DNA from: Pycnopodia helianthoides
Lineage: Eukaryota; Echinodermata; Asteroidea; Forcipulatida; Asteriidae
Direction of reading: 5' to 3'
Length of the DNA: 64,000 bases
Assembly: GCA_032158295.1 (NCBI GenBank)
Contig: CM063245.1
Coordinates: 26,035,726-26,099,725 of the forward strand
A program made the position numbers and the translations under genes. The notes beneath the pieces are model-generated. The model did not search any database and was not told the DNA's origin. It worked only from the letters and a program-made list of their open reading frames with translations. Each line of letters opens with the position of its first letter. The stretch's first letter is position 1. Below, piece by piece: positions 19,657 through 31,800 of this stretch.

Positions 19657-20861
19657 CTATTTTAACTGGTTAGGTTTACCTGCAGCTGATGGACAATCGG
19701 ACCGGAAATGCTCCAAACTACCACAAGCCCAGCATCCTGGTTTCCACTCTCTCGGTTTGTTGCTACCACTGGTGCTCCTCTGCTGGCTAATTGTTACTAA
19801 AACCTCCTGCAACATTCTTTTCATGTCAGAAAGTTCAGTGGAATTCTCATTACAGTCGCCATCTGTGGCCTTGGCCACCCTAGACTGACCTGCTTTCTCT
19901 GCCCTGAGCCAAGCTTCGGCTTCGGTAGTTATCTCTGTAGCGTCATCCAAGGTCTTTGGTTTTCCTTGAAACAAGGCTTGTTTCAATTCAAAGTCCTCCA
20001 ATGCATTCTTGAATTGTTCAATAGCAAACTCCTCTTGAAAATCCAGCCCACTATCAGGGTACGCCCGCCTCACCAGTTTTCTAATAGCTTGGCCTAGTTC
20101 AGCAAGCGTTTCACCTGGTCGTCGTCTTCTCGATGTCAGTTCCGCTCTGTGTCGTACTCGCTGTCTTTCTGCTCCAAAACGACGTTCTAAGGCTTTCACT
20201 AAGTCCTCATAGTTGGACTGTGGTCCCTTACCTAGAGAGCAAGCTAACTCCAGTGCTGGGCCCTTCAAAGCAACCAGCAAGTAGTCGGCCATCTCAAGCT
20301 TGCTCCATCTGTTTATCCTCGCCACCCTCTCGAAATGTACGAGATATTCCTCGAGGCCAGAAGAACCATCAAATTCACGTGCCTTTATCCTCGGTGCCCT
20401 CGTGGAGCAGGCACCGTCCTGAGGACAACGATCCGTGTAAACAGCAGGGCTACCGCTGCAAGCGGTCTCCATGTGTTTCCCGGTCACGTCCCCAGAACTA
20501 GACCCGGCTCCAGCGACTGCCACGGGGACAAAAAGGGCGGACTTACGTGGCTTCTGGTCTGATCCGTACTCTTTACGGCGTTAGCTATGGATTCAGCAAC
20601 TTCACCGTGTAACTGTCTCTTCGGCTCATCATCCAACATTCGGTCAAAATCAGTTGCCTTTTCTCGGTGAGACCTCCTTCGGTAGCGCTGGTTCACTGCA
20701 GGCGACGTTGAGTCGTCCCAGGCTGTTCCGTTTCTAGGCTGTTCCGTTTCACGGGGATCGATTCTCTCTCGCTGTTTTTTGACTGTCTTTCGGTCTGCGA
20801 GTGCAGCCTCGATCTCCATCAAACTCTTGTCAATATCTTCAAAGGTCCGATAACTTGCCAT
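19657..20861 (-). CDS. gag: gag polyprotein with one internal frame break
   Basis: Starts at an ATG at 20861 (MASYRTFEDIDKSLMEIEAA) and runs open to 20484. The larger capsid-like part is in another frame, open from about 20580 to a TAG at 19657. The second part contains a retrotransposon-gag-like helical region (EFDGSSGLEEYLVHFERV) and ends with a CCHC knuckle CWACGSLEHFRSDC (C-x2-C-x4-H-x4-C). The frames overlap at 20484-20580, where a run of five T (minus strand; AAAAA at 20530-20534) is a likely slip or indel site. It could be a sequencing indel, a true lesion, or programmed frameshifting. No ATG is seen in the second frame within the overlap. Confidence 0.82.
19660..19666 (-). promoter_or_regulatory. 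Candidate -1 frameshift site at the gag stop
   Basis: The minus strand reads GTTAAAA immediately followed by the gag TAG. The pol frame (-1) is open from just before this heptamer, so slippage here would join gag to pol. The heptamer resembles known G-UUA-AA slippery sites. No downstream structure was assessed. Confidence 0.5.
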
Positions 20862-20891
20862 CCTTCTGATTAAGGTTTATCCGTTGAATTA

Positions 20892-20911
20892 GAATCCCGA
20901 CGCTGCCACCA
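20892..20911 (-). promoter_or_regulatory. Primer-binding site, tRNA-Leu type
   Basis: Two bases inside the 5' LTR the minus strand reads TGGTGGCAGCGTCGGGATTC. This is complementary to the 3' end of an animal tRNA-Leu with about two mismatches (judged from memory). Confidence 0.7.
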
Positions 20912-20913
20912 TT

Positions 20914-21336
20914 TGTTGCGTGATCTATTTTGGGTCCTTGTCTAACCTGTCGCAAAACGCCTACAGGAAAACACAACGGCAATCAGAATACTTCATTTAA
21001 CAAGCCTTTATTCAACTTCAGCAACACGTCCGCTCTGGACTACATCATTATTTCAACTCTTTTTCAATAGAAAACACACACGCAACACAACGCTACAAAA
21101 GGGCGCCAATCCTGCCAGCGCACCTGGATAATCTCTTATCTTTACATAAATTGTTATACAATGTTATACATCAGCCAATGCGCGGGGTAATTCGTCCAAT
21201 CATGGCACAGTTCACACAAAGTTCAGGCAAGCTGCCGTGGGAGCATTGTCCTTCCATCATCCGACGGGGTACGGTACTCCAGCGCACCCGGCGGGGCATT
21301 CCTCTATACACAGGCATACAGTTAGTGTTCGTTACA
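20914..21336 (-). repeat. 5' LTR (right copy)
   Basis: Virtually identical to 13612-14035. It would carry the promoter. Minus-strand AATAAA at 21007-21012. Confidence 0.93.
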
Positions 21337-23071
21337 GTAAATTCTAGTCTGATAGACTTAGTCACAGTGTAGGCCCACTTTTTTTTATCCAGTTGGTGTA
21401 TTTTGTGAACACGTTCTCATTGGATGTCAGTCACTTCGTACCTTTGTACCCTGGTCACTTCGTACCCTCGTACCCTTGACGCCCCGTTCCTTGGTCAATT
21501 TGTACCTTGGTCAATTTGTACCTTGGTCACTTTGTACCGTCAGCTGAGTCACTTCGTACCTTTCGTAGCTGCGGCCCTCTACTGTTTATTGTAAATGTTC
21601 AATTATATGTGTGCTTACAAGATATACATTGTCGTGTGATTTTTAGGTAGGAACTGTACTTGTGGTGTGTTTTGACAAATTGTGGGGTTCACAATGTTTT
21701 TAACATGAAAAATTAAAGAAAAGGGAAAATAGAAAACACATAGGGAAAGCCCACAATGTCGCTCTACTAAATATGTCCATGTGTGTGTGGGGGGGGGGAA
21801 CTAATGAACAAAATTACAGATTTGTTTTTAACTAACTAATTAACTAATTATGTTGTTTTTGTGTATATAAACAATTTGAAATACATTTTTTTCTAACTTG
21901 TATTTATAAATGTACAGACAATTTTCATTTTCATTTAAGTCCCGTTTACTATGATTTGCGACGTTGTGACGTCATGCGCCCATTACCTGGCACTGTGACA
22001 CTCGGCCGTAGACATTGTTTGACCACATTGGTTAAAACACATAAAAAGATAAACAAAATGTTTGCTTAATTTTATGACGAGCCAGCTCTCGAAATTAGCG
22101 GTCACAGCAGCTAGTGTGCAATCAGAAGTCCAAAAAATCTCCAAATCAAAGTATGTGAAAATATTATGTACTTAGGGTGCGTGTGCAGCTGGAGCAAGCA
22201 AGTACCCTACACATGTCTTTTCGTGTAGCTACTTTTGTGCAATTCATATGAGTGATTAAATCACCCATAAATTATTTTTTTAACATTTTGTTCTCTATTC
22301 TTAACTAAATATCTTTTAACTAAAATACTATATTTAAAGTATTTATTTCAATATACATGTACACTAACACATAGTCATGAATCATTTTTAACAGCCCAGT
22401 TTTGTTCAATTTTGTTTTTATTAGAGACGCACTTTAATCAGTCTGCTTGCTTAATAGTACCAGCATCTCTCTGTTCGTTGGGATTTTTATTCTTAAATGT
22501 AAATAATTGAATAAAGTTGATTTCTTATGCAACAAGTTTCCTTTACTTGATTTATTGAACATCTCGTGAGATTGTTTAGATGTTTAGGGTCATACTACCA
22601 CAGTACTTTACTTGTTCCCTGCTCACAATAATAAACCTAATTTTAATGGTTCTTGTTACACACACAAAAATGGGACAAGATGTTGACTTAAACTTCAAAA
22701 TCACCAAGCAGCATTTACTATTCCTAAAAGCTAGTTGTCAAAAGCTCACCAAATTCAATATCTGTTTCTTTAAAAAAAATGTGTAACGGACATTTGTTTA
22801 TGAGACAACAAAATTGGTTGGTAAAAACCTTTACTTATCAAAAAGAAAATGTGAAGAAAACGATCAGACCCATGTCACAGTAGATGAGATAACGATGAGA
22901 TATGCCCAAAGTTGAACTGTCCGCAGAAGATGTTCCCGATTTTAACTTCATACAGAGGGTGGTTGTCTGTGCATTTGAGATTAGAACAAGGTGGCCCACC
23001 CCGTATTCAGACATACAGGTTACAGAAGAGTGAAACCAAGAAGTAGAACAAAGTCAGAGTTTTCTTAATCG
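21337..23071. other. Intergenic, AT-rich, with a cluster of GTACC motifs
   Basis: No coding sequence recognised. 21424-21562 holds at least five variants of GTCACTTCGTACC / GTCAATTTGTACC. The rest is AT-rich with no supported feature. Confidence 0.6.
21424..21562 (+). repeat. Irregular repeats of the motif GGTCACTTYGTACC
   Basis: Five to six spaced copies, such as GTCACTTCGTACC and GGTCAATTTGTACC. The motif recurs at 24805-24860 and, as inverted arms, at 25126-25193. Confidence 0.6.
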
Positions 23072-23960
23072 TTAATCTTTGAGGGATTCTCTGATCATTA
23101 TTTGCTGGGCAGAAAGTTCTTCCATCCTCAATCCGATCGTCCTCATTACAGTTTGTTTCTGGTCTTCACTCAACCGAGCTAAGAGAGATTTGTATTCTGT
23201 CAAGGTCTCCTTCACAGCCCCGTCAGCTTCCTCAAGATCCTCGTTGAAGTAAACAGATCCCATGGATTCTCTCTGCAAAAAATAGGTAATTGAAAAAAGG
23301 TCATCAATAGAATAACTGTTCATAACTTAATTGTGAAGTTAATGTTTTTGATTATTGAAGCTTAAAAATTAGTTTAGTTAAGTTTAGTTAAACATTTTTA
23401 CGTAATGCTGATTAAAAATAAAGATTTGTAGTGACTAATGTAATTGTAGTTCCTGCGTACTCCTACTCCTGTCCTAGAACTATTTTTATGAGGTTCATGT
23501 CATACTCATAGTTCTACTTCAGTTCTAGTTCTATCGAAGTAGGACAAGGAGTAAGTCAGGACTGCAAATTTATATTTCCCTTGGTCAAGCTTCCACTTAC
23601 AGCGTCATCTAGCAGTTCCTTTGCTTCCATGAATCGTTCACTGAGGTTGTCCATTTCCTTCCGTAGCATGTCGCTTGTTAGCCCATTATTGCTGGTTGTC
23701 ATGAACCGCTGATGTACACTCAACGAATTCTTAACACGGAGCAACAGTAATGGCGATTTAGCGTCAAGCGGAAAAAGACGGCTAAATTTTAACTGCTGCA
23801 TTCTAGTTTGCATCAAAAGTCCCGATGTATGTTTCGACACATGGTTACCAATACAAGCACAAATCTGACTTGAGAGCACCCTCCTTGCCATAACTAGGCG
23901 TTTATTAAGGGATTGAATTCTCAAAACCGACGAAAGCGATAGCTTCATGGGCGCAGCCAT
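23072..23960 (-). CDS. Unrecognised 186-residue protein, presequence-like N-terminus and helical C-terminus (2 exons)
   Basis: Exons 23601-23960 and 23072-23272 join in phase 0 with clean donor (GTAAGT) and acceptor (TTTTTTGCAG). The ATG at 23960 lies in a good context (AAGATGG); an upstream GTG extends the frame but is not needed. The N-terminus (MAAPMKLSLSSVLRIQSLNK) is rich in Arg/Lys/Ser/Leu without acids, as in mitochondrial presequences. The second half is charged and helical (EDLEEADGAVKETLTEYKSL; SEDQKQTVMRTIGLRMEEL) and looks conserved. I do not recognise the family. A small mitochondrial coiled-coil protein is an inference only. Confidence 0.8.
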
Positions 23961-25859
23961 CTTTAATTGAAAGTTCGGGAAAATATCCTCTGTCACAACG
24001 TTTAAAATTTATACCTATAAATTTGTATTAACTAATTATTTAAGACTCACAAAATACAAGTAAATAATATTTTATTACAAGGAATTATTTTTAAAATAAT
24101 AACTATTGCATTTAATATTAAAATATATGAATACAAACATCATTATTAAAAAATAATTGTGACTATATCAACTTGCCCGGATGTGCTATGTCTTTCCTCG
24201 TGTAGGTTTGTGGTTGCAGTTTTTTCCATAATTCAAAGTACACTTAGCGGTTTCGTTACGTGCAGGTTTATGGATGAGCACGCCCGATGGTTTGAATTAA
24301 AGATTAATTAAGGTAATTCATCACATATCGTATTGTTCTCCTTTTCCGTTGTTGTATTTTGTGAATGTCATGAACTGGGCTGATAATGATGTGTCCAATT
24401 TCCGGACAGTTGATTTATTCATTATATTTGAATGGGACTGAAAAGTCCGCGAGTTACGACTGACAGTGGGCTAGCTGGCTAGCTGGGTAAGGAATCTTAC
24501 GCCATCATATCATGGCTAATTAATTTAAATCATTGTATTTGTAAACTTTACTCGTTGTTGCAAATAGGCTACTACTACTCTTTCATCTTCAGCAATTAGC
24601 AGCACTGCAGTCATGGCAGTGACAGTAACACTAACAGTAGACACTGACAATATTGATTGTAATTGTAAACTATCTTAATATTAATAAATTAAAAATCCAT
24701 CCAAGTTCAAAATTATTGTTTTTATCTCCTGCCTATTTTTGTGAGACTAAGTACAGAGTATTATTTTAGTGAGTCACTAAGTAAGTGATAGAGTGAGACC
24801 GATGTCGGTCACTTCGTACCCAAAATGTCATACCTAGGTCACTTTGTACCTCAATTGTCTGAGTTATGTTGCCGGCCCACTGGACGAAAGACTTGTGTAT
24901 CACGGGCGTGCATGGTTACAATATTTACGTTGCTTGTTGGTAATTGCTAAATTGAGATTAACTTAAAACTGTGTGGTACCCCTAATCGAAATGCCTATAA
25001 CGAGCGATACTTGCTCATCTGAATAGAGTAACCACGGGACACTTTGAGTTTTAATACATAAACTTTGTGACAAAGGCTGGTTGGTTATAACATTTAACAT
25101 GGAGGAAGAAACCCCTGGTTTATATAACTATCGTACCCAAGTCACGTCATATGCGTATGACTTGACTTGGGTACGGAGTGACTTGGGTACGAATAGTTGC
25201 GATAATCGTAACCCTCCATCCTCCCGATGGTTACGAGTCACCCAATATAAAAAAAATCCCGTAAATTGTAATTGCAACCATTTTTGTCAGACTAGTCACC
25301 AGATTTGCCCAATTTTTGCCACTTTCAAAAACATGACACTCATTCTGGATTTGATCTTCAATGTGTAAAGAACCCATTCATAACACTCTAAACATCGTTG
25401 AGAAAATATTTTGACGAAAAAAACGAACAAAAACTTCAATGTTGACTTTTAGTCTGACAAATCTCTTTCATTTCTGCTTAGTAAATTGAAGAATTCTCAC
25501 CCATAATACAAATGAGATCAAATCTTCTCTTATAAAGTGATTGTTCAAATTATTAAAACAGATCAAATGTTAAACTCTGTACATGTTTTTTTTTTCATTG
25601 GAATATTGAAAAAGAAAATCTGGTCCATTACTTGTTTTGTTACTGTGGTCTTGTTGATTCCCAGCCTTCCCCCCCTTCTAACTCAAACCCTGAACTATTC
25701 TGTAACACACACAATGTCAAAGTAACTGACATTATCTATTATTAAAAATATAGAAACAAATGTAGGTAGGTGTTGGTTCATTTTCATTTTTTCTTGAAAT
25801 GAACAAAAAATTTCCTCAAGGATTAAAACGATTCCATTTGTACATGTATCTTTACACAG
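23961..25859. other. Intergenic spacer between two divergent genes
   Basis: Separates the minus-strand 186-residue gene from the USP gene. It should hold both promoters and a 5' untranslated exon of the latter, since the first coding exon is preceded by a splice acceptor (TTTACACAG). No TATA box could be assigned. GTACC motifs at 24805-24860 and a hairpin at 25126-25193. Confidence 0.55.
25126..25193. repeat. Inverted repeat around TCGTACCCAAGTCA
   Basis: Arms CGTACCCAAGTCA and TGACTTGGGTACG flank a centre rich in CATATGCGTATG. A further TGACTTGGGTACGAATAG copy follows. Confidence 0.65.
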
Positions 25860-25871
25860 TCCCTCTTAATT

Positions 25872-28800
25872 ATGACGATTGATCAAACCCTCAAGAGAGA
25901 CCTGCTGAAGTCTACGACCCCAGCAGACACCAGTGAGAAGGCCACAAGGGAAGACTCACAATCGGATGTCGCTAACCTAGACCAACATATTGTTGCCTCC
26001 TCCAAGCAAGTCCTCCTCAAGAGTATAGATTTTCGACCAGCTGAGCAGGACGTGTCGTTCCAGTTGCAGAATCTTCGAGTGAAGTATGTGGCACTGAACC
26101 CCAGCTCTACAGGAGGGGAGGACTCTCAGCCACTGACTAACAACAACCACAGTGAGTTTAATGATGGCATTAATTGTTTCCAGATAAGCTCCCTGTGGTA
26201 GACATCTGTAAACTTTAGTACTATTATTGTTTATTTGTCATCATACACAAACGATTACAAAACAAGAAAAAAATAATAATAGAGACACTAACTGATGACA
26301 GGAACTACAAAAGTGAACTTAATCACTGGTAGTGTTACACTCGCGCGTTTAGCTCCCAGTAAATACAAGGTGATAAAAATTGAATTCAAGATAAAAAACA
26401 AAAATAACAACTTTAAAATGAACAGAAAAAATAAAACATGAAAAATGTGAATAGATGAATAAATAAATAAATAAATTCATGATTTGTTGTTGTTGACAAA
26501 TCCTAATACATTTTGACTTCTCTGTTTAAGTATTTGATCATTTTGATTGCATTCATTACCAACACAAGTTTGTTCAGGCAGTCCTCTTGTTTTAATACCT
26601 TTTCACTTTGTGTTTTTCCCCAGGTCAAATGAACGGCCAGGTGGAGGTGAAGCAAGATGGCATACCAGCCCCTAAGAAAGTTCTCTACCCACCTGACAAG
26701 ATTGTCCTTGCCTGGCAGCGATCCCAACGTGTCGGGCCAGGCCTGATTAATATGGGAAACACCTGCTTCCTGAATGCAACACTACAGTGCCTGACGTATA
26801 CGCCACCATTGGCCAACTACCTCCTCAGTCAACAGCACAAAGCAGAGTGTAAGGAAGAATCTCACCAAAGCTAAACTTGTTTTTAACACGTTGACTGCCG
26901 CCTACGAGTATATTCGTAGTAACAGGTTAGAGGGATTCTGCCACTACGGGTATACTCGTAGTGAATGAAAGGGCTTGTGTTGTTATTTAAATACACTGGC
27001 ATCACTGAGCACGCAACACATACCCTTCCTGGCAGTGGTGAGGACATCGACATTATAATGTGCATGTTAATTTCTTGTTTTTGTATAGTACCTATTTGGT
27101 ATGCGCGCATGCGCATCGCACTTATGCGCGCATGCGCATCGCACTTATGCGCGCATGCTCACCGCACTTGGCAAATGAGAACGCACTACGAATATAATGA
27201 CCGGCAGTCAACGTGTTAAATGCATTGCTCTTCCAAGAAACCAGTGTAGTACCCCAGGGCTCGAGTCTCACACATGGACCACAGGCCCGAGGCCAGTAGT
27301 TCTAGTGTTCGGCCAGTAAACTCATGACTAGAAAAGTCTGTCGGTCTTGTGTTTTTTCAATTGAACAATAATACCCCACCATGTAATATCTTAAACAAAA
27401 ACAAATTATGTTCAAATGTTGATTTTGATGAAACACCTTTCCACTCTTTTGAGTACTGAAGTATATTTAGTAGCCAAAAAGACAAATGAGATTTTATTAT
27501 GGCTAAGTGCTTGATAACGAAATAAAAAACAACAGTTCAAAGCATGCTCATTTTAATCTACCGCCCCTTGTGCATTTCCCCAAAAATTCAAGCCCTGTAC
27601 TCCTGTAATTGCATTGTCATTGCATTGGTAGGGCCATTTTCAATTTAAAAAAGACGTTTCCATTGAATAAGTATTAAAATCTATGGGAACATCTTGGTGG
27701 GGGGCAAGGCCAAAACCAGGGCAGTAAAACTTGAGGTCTGGTAGTGAAATCCTTTTAACCTTGATATTTTGTTTATATTGAACAGGTCGAGAGCCGGGAT
27801 TTTGTATATTGTGTGAGCTTTGTAACCATGTCCATCGTGCACTCATTCAGCAGCAGAACGGACAGGCCATACGACCAATGGTCATCCTCCACAGACTCAA
27901 ACGTAAGTAGCGCTCCGACTACAAATCTTACCCAGGGCTCGACTACAAATCTTACCCAGGGCTCTGACTACAAATCTTACCAGGGCTCCAACTACAAATC
28001 TTTCCGGGGCTCTAACTACAATCTTACCCAGGGCTCTGACTACAAATCTTACCAGGGCTCCAACTACAAATCTTACCCAGGGCTCCGACTACAAATCTTA
28101 CCCAGGGCTCCAACTACAAATCTTACCAGGGCTCCGACTACAAATCTTACCCAGGGCTCCGACTACAAATCTTACCCAGGGCTCTGACTACAAATTACCC
28201 AGGGCTCTGACTACAATCTTACCCAGGGCTCCAACTACAAATCTTACCCAGGGCTCCGACTACAAATCTTACCCAGGGCTCCGACTACAAATCTTACCCA
28301 GGGCTCCGACTACAAATCTTACCCAGGCTCTGACTACAAATCTTACCCGGGCTCTGACTACAAATCTTACCCATTGAGCGCTTTTACCTGCGTGACGCCA
28401 TAAAAAAAAAACTCACACACTGCCACCAACGGGTACTTTTTAAGTGTACGTTTTGATATTTCGTGTAATACATGTTTTTTAGGAACACAATCACGTTTAA
28501 ATCGCCCAAACTATTAGATAAAGACCCTTGTGACCGATATAAATAAACTATAGCCACTTTTCCTTTGAAATTAGCCCACATGTGTGAAAAACAACCCCGA
28601 TGGTAGCAAGACAGTTGGCATGCTATTGGCTAGGTGAAGCTGAGGAACTTTGATTTATTTAGATTAAAAAAAAAAAAAATGGCGAGGTACTAATTGTTTA
28701 GTTAAAAACAGACACTTAAAAAGTCCCTGATGGCACCACGGAAGGGCAAGGATTATGGACTAATTTCTTCTTCTTTTTTACAATGCAGATTTTGCCAAGC

Positions 28801-31800
28801 ACATGCATATGGGCAGACAGGAGGATGCGCACGAGTTTCTACGCTTGCTCATTGAAGCCATGCAGAAAACTTGTGTCAATGGTTTTGACAAGTGAGTAGA
28901 CCTAGCAATGTAGATTAGGTGTATCAGGGTTCTGCCCAGGATTTCTGTAGTGGTGGAAAAATGTTTCCCTGGAAACCATTGCGAGATGAATCAGTTACAC
29001 GGTAGATCATTATACATAGACTCAAATCAAAGAAGTACTCAGAATTCATGGCTTCAGATACCACTTTTACTGGTAAATACCAAATTTAACATTTTATTGA
29101 AAACATTTGAAAAGTGCAAGTGTCATTTAAAAATTTTGAAAATGTGTGGTGGTCAGAAACAGAGAAAATTCCGACAGTGGTGGTTGGGGAATCCTGAGTG
29201 CCAGGCAGGTTTTCTGGCACCGACCACTGTGGGTAGAACCCTGTAGAGGACCAGATTTAGACATTTTTTACATGTTGAGTCGCACAAATTGCAAAAGTTT
29301 GTTTTATTGTTGATTCTTGTTTATTAGGTGGTTCTTTATGACATATCCAAAATGGGACAAGAGTTTTGACCCCAAAGTGACCTAATTTGCATATTGGTGT
29401 ACCAATCATTGATCACTGGAAGAGATGAGCATTTATGTTGTGCAGTGGCGGTACCTGGGCTCAAGTCTTTGGGGAAAAAATCCACAAGTCCGCAGGGCGT
29501 CTAGCTCAAAATGTTCACTGGACCAGAAATGTTTGTACATGTAGAAGACCAGAACCAAAACGAGAAAAAACTTCACATGCGCTAAAAAGTTTTGATTTTT
29601 TAACACTTGAAGGCACATTACAGAATTGGTAATTGTAAAATATACTTTTGATCACAGATTTACATAAAACTTACACGGTCTAATGATGATGATAGTAGAA
29701 AACATCCCTAGAAACATTTCTGGCTGAAATGCCATATTTGATGAGAAATAAATCAAACTAATTTCCGATTGGAGTTTATCGCTCATGAGCGTTTTATTCA
29801 TGCATTGTATAACACATGCAAATTTGTAATCGGTTTTGCACTATTTTCTCGTGACCCAGATGGCCGATTGATCTCAAACTTCTACAGGTTTGTCAGTTTA
29901 TGTATATGGTGGATTATATAAAGTGCTTACACTGCCAGCAACTGTTTTGTTAGCAAAAACCAATTCTGTAATGTTCCTTTAAGCACTGAAACATGTAAGC
30001 ATAGAGATGATTGATCTCATCTGTCTTTTGGGGTATTAGGTATCCTTCATTACTCGGTAGAACTGAAAGGTATTCATCAGACTCAGAGTCAACCATTGAA
30101 CAAGATATTTACACGGGGAGGTACATGTATTGTTATTCAATTGAAAAACACAAGACTGCCGCACTTGTTGGGTCATATGTCTACTGGCCCGACACTCAAA
30201 CCACTGGCCTTGGGCCTGTTAGTGTAAAACTTGAGACCTGGGTATTCATTAAAGTAATGGTAACATTTTTAAATTTCAATGAACCAAAACTTTGTTAATG
30301 TCTTGATGTTATTGCAAAACGTTTATTAATATCACAATCTTTTTGTAATAAATAACACACTTGCTTTTGTTTACTTTTCCAACAGACTTGATAAATATAG
30401 TAAAGAGACGAGTATTGTGTATCAAATATTCAGTGGATACTACAGAAGTCGAGGTAAGACAACTTTCTAATCTTTAAAATAATTTTCAAGTTGAGCATTT
30501 AAACATTATTTATTACTTTAAAATGTATGTTTTGATTTTCTTGCAGTGATTTGCTCAGTTTGTCAAAACAAGTCAGATACGTACGAGCCGTTCTTAGACA
30601 TCGGACTGGACATTAAGGTATTGTTGTTATTACATCGCTCATGTATATTGAGCTCTTCAGTATTTAACTTAGTTCAAAAACATCAAACATGGCTGGCACT
30701 TGGCAGTGTTACAATCATCATCATCATGTAGGCTGTGTTCATCCAGTGTAGGATGTAGCCCTCATGAAAGTGCCATTCATTTCTATTTCTTGCAGTTCTG
30801 CCGCCGATTTCTCGAAACTTTAAGCGACTGCGTAAGTCAACTTGCGCAACATTTATTGCGTAAGTTGTGCACCAATTAAATCTTGCACAAGTAGACTTAG
30901 TATTACGCAGTTGCGTAAAGTTTCTTGAAATCGGCTGCTGGTCCATGTTGTTCCTGCATATACCCTGATGTCATCTCTCCATCTTCTCTGTCTATCTCTT
31001 CCTTTTCCCTGTCCTTGGTTGCCAATCCATTATTCTTGTTGTCCATCTATTGTCATTTCTTCGAGCAGTGTGTCCAGCCCATCTCCATTTAGCTTGTTTT
31101 ATTGTCCTTATGATGTCTCTTACTCCAGTTTTCTTTCGTATTTCTGTGCATTCAATCTGTCTCTAATTGAGATGTGTAGCATTTGTCTCTCCATTGTTCT
31201 TTGTGCTGTGCGAGTTATGTTTATCAGTTTTGTTGTTGTCCATGTTTCTGCTCCATAAATTATTGTTGGTAGCACACACTGATCGTATACTTTTCTCCTA
31301 AGTGCCATAGGTATGTTCTTATCAATTGGCAATGTAACAAATGGTCATGTCAATGCAAAAACGTTGTATCTCATAAAGTAGCACTTGCGTTACACGCGAG
31401 TTTGTCAAAACGAATCTCGCTTATAACAGCCCGGATGTAAACACAAAACAAGTATGCGCTGAGATACGGCCTTTTGGCACAGAGCATTTTCGTGCGAGAT
31501 ACAAAGTTATTGCAAAATCGATGCGACGAAATGTTTATTTAACCCTCCTACTCTTGGTACCATTTTCCAGTGAGTTGGCCAACGAATTGAAACCATTCAA
31601 CTGCACAGGTTGTGTGTGGTATTTTCATTTTTTGGGGGTCAAAGTTCGTGCCAAACGAGGCTGAAAGCCACTCCTGGTGAACAGGGCTACAATAAGAAAA
31701 CACAACTGCCCAGAATTAAATTCTCAAATGTTTTGTATGTAATTTGAAAGCAAGCATTCCAGTGGTGTATAAAGCCATTTTTATCATCATGGATAATTTT

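Larger units (their letters stand above)
13608..21340 (-). mobile_element. Complete Ty3/gypsy LTR retrotransposon with target duplication
   Basis: LTRs at 13612-14035 and 20914-21336 are flanked by the 4-bp direct repeat GTAA (13608-13611 and 21337-21340). The coding strand is minus, so the right LTR is the 5' LTR. Order along the element: LTR, primer site, gag, pol (protease, RT, RNase H, integrase), C-terminal extension with two C2H2 fingers, purine tract, LTR. No envelope-like gene was seen. The two LTRs show only two visible differences (A/T at the fourth base and a one-base indel near the inner end), which implies a recent insertion. Its GC-rich repeat arrays contrast with the AT-rich surroundings. 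It lies antisense just behind the TRPA-like gene. Confidence 0.95.

Noticed and set aside
20530..20560. A 30-base intron in gag (GTAAGT...GGCAG)
   Set aside because: Donor and acceptor look right, but 30 bases is too short for an animal intron and removal would not change the frame.
22580..22786. 68-residue ORF in the spacer
   Set aside because: AT-rich, no recognisable motif, no splice signals or conservation clue.
27910..28374. CRISPR-like array
   Set aside because: Units are contiguous with no unique spacers; it is a minisatellite in an animal intron.
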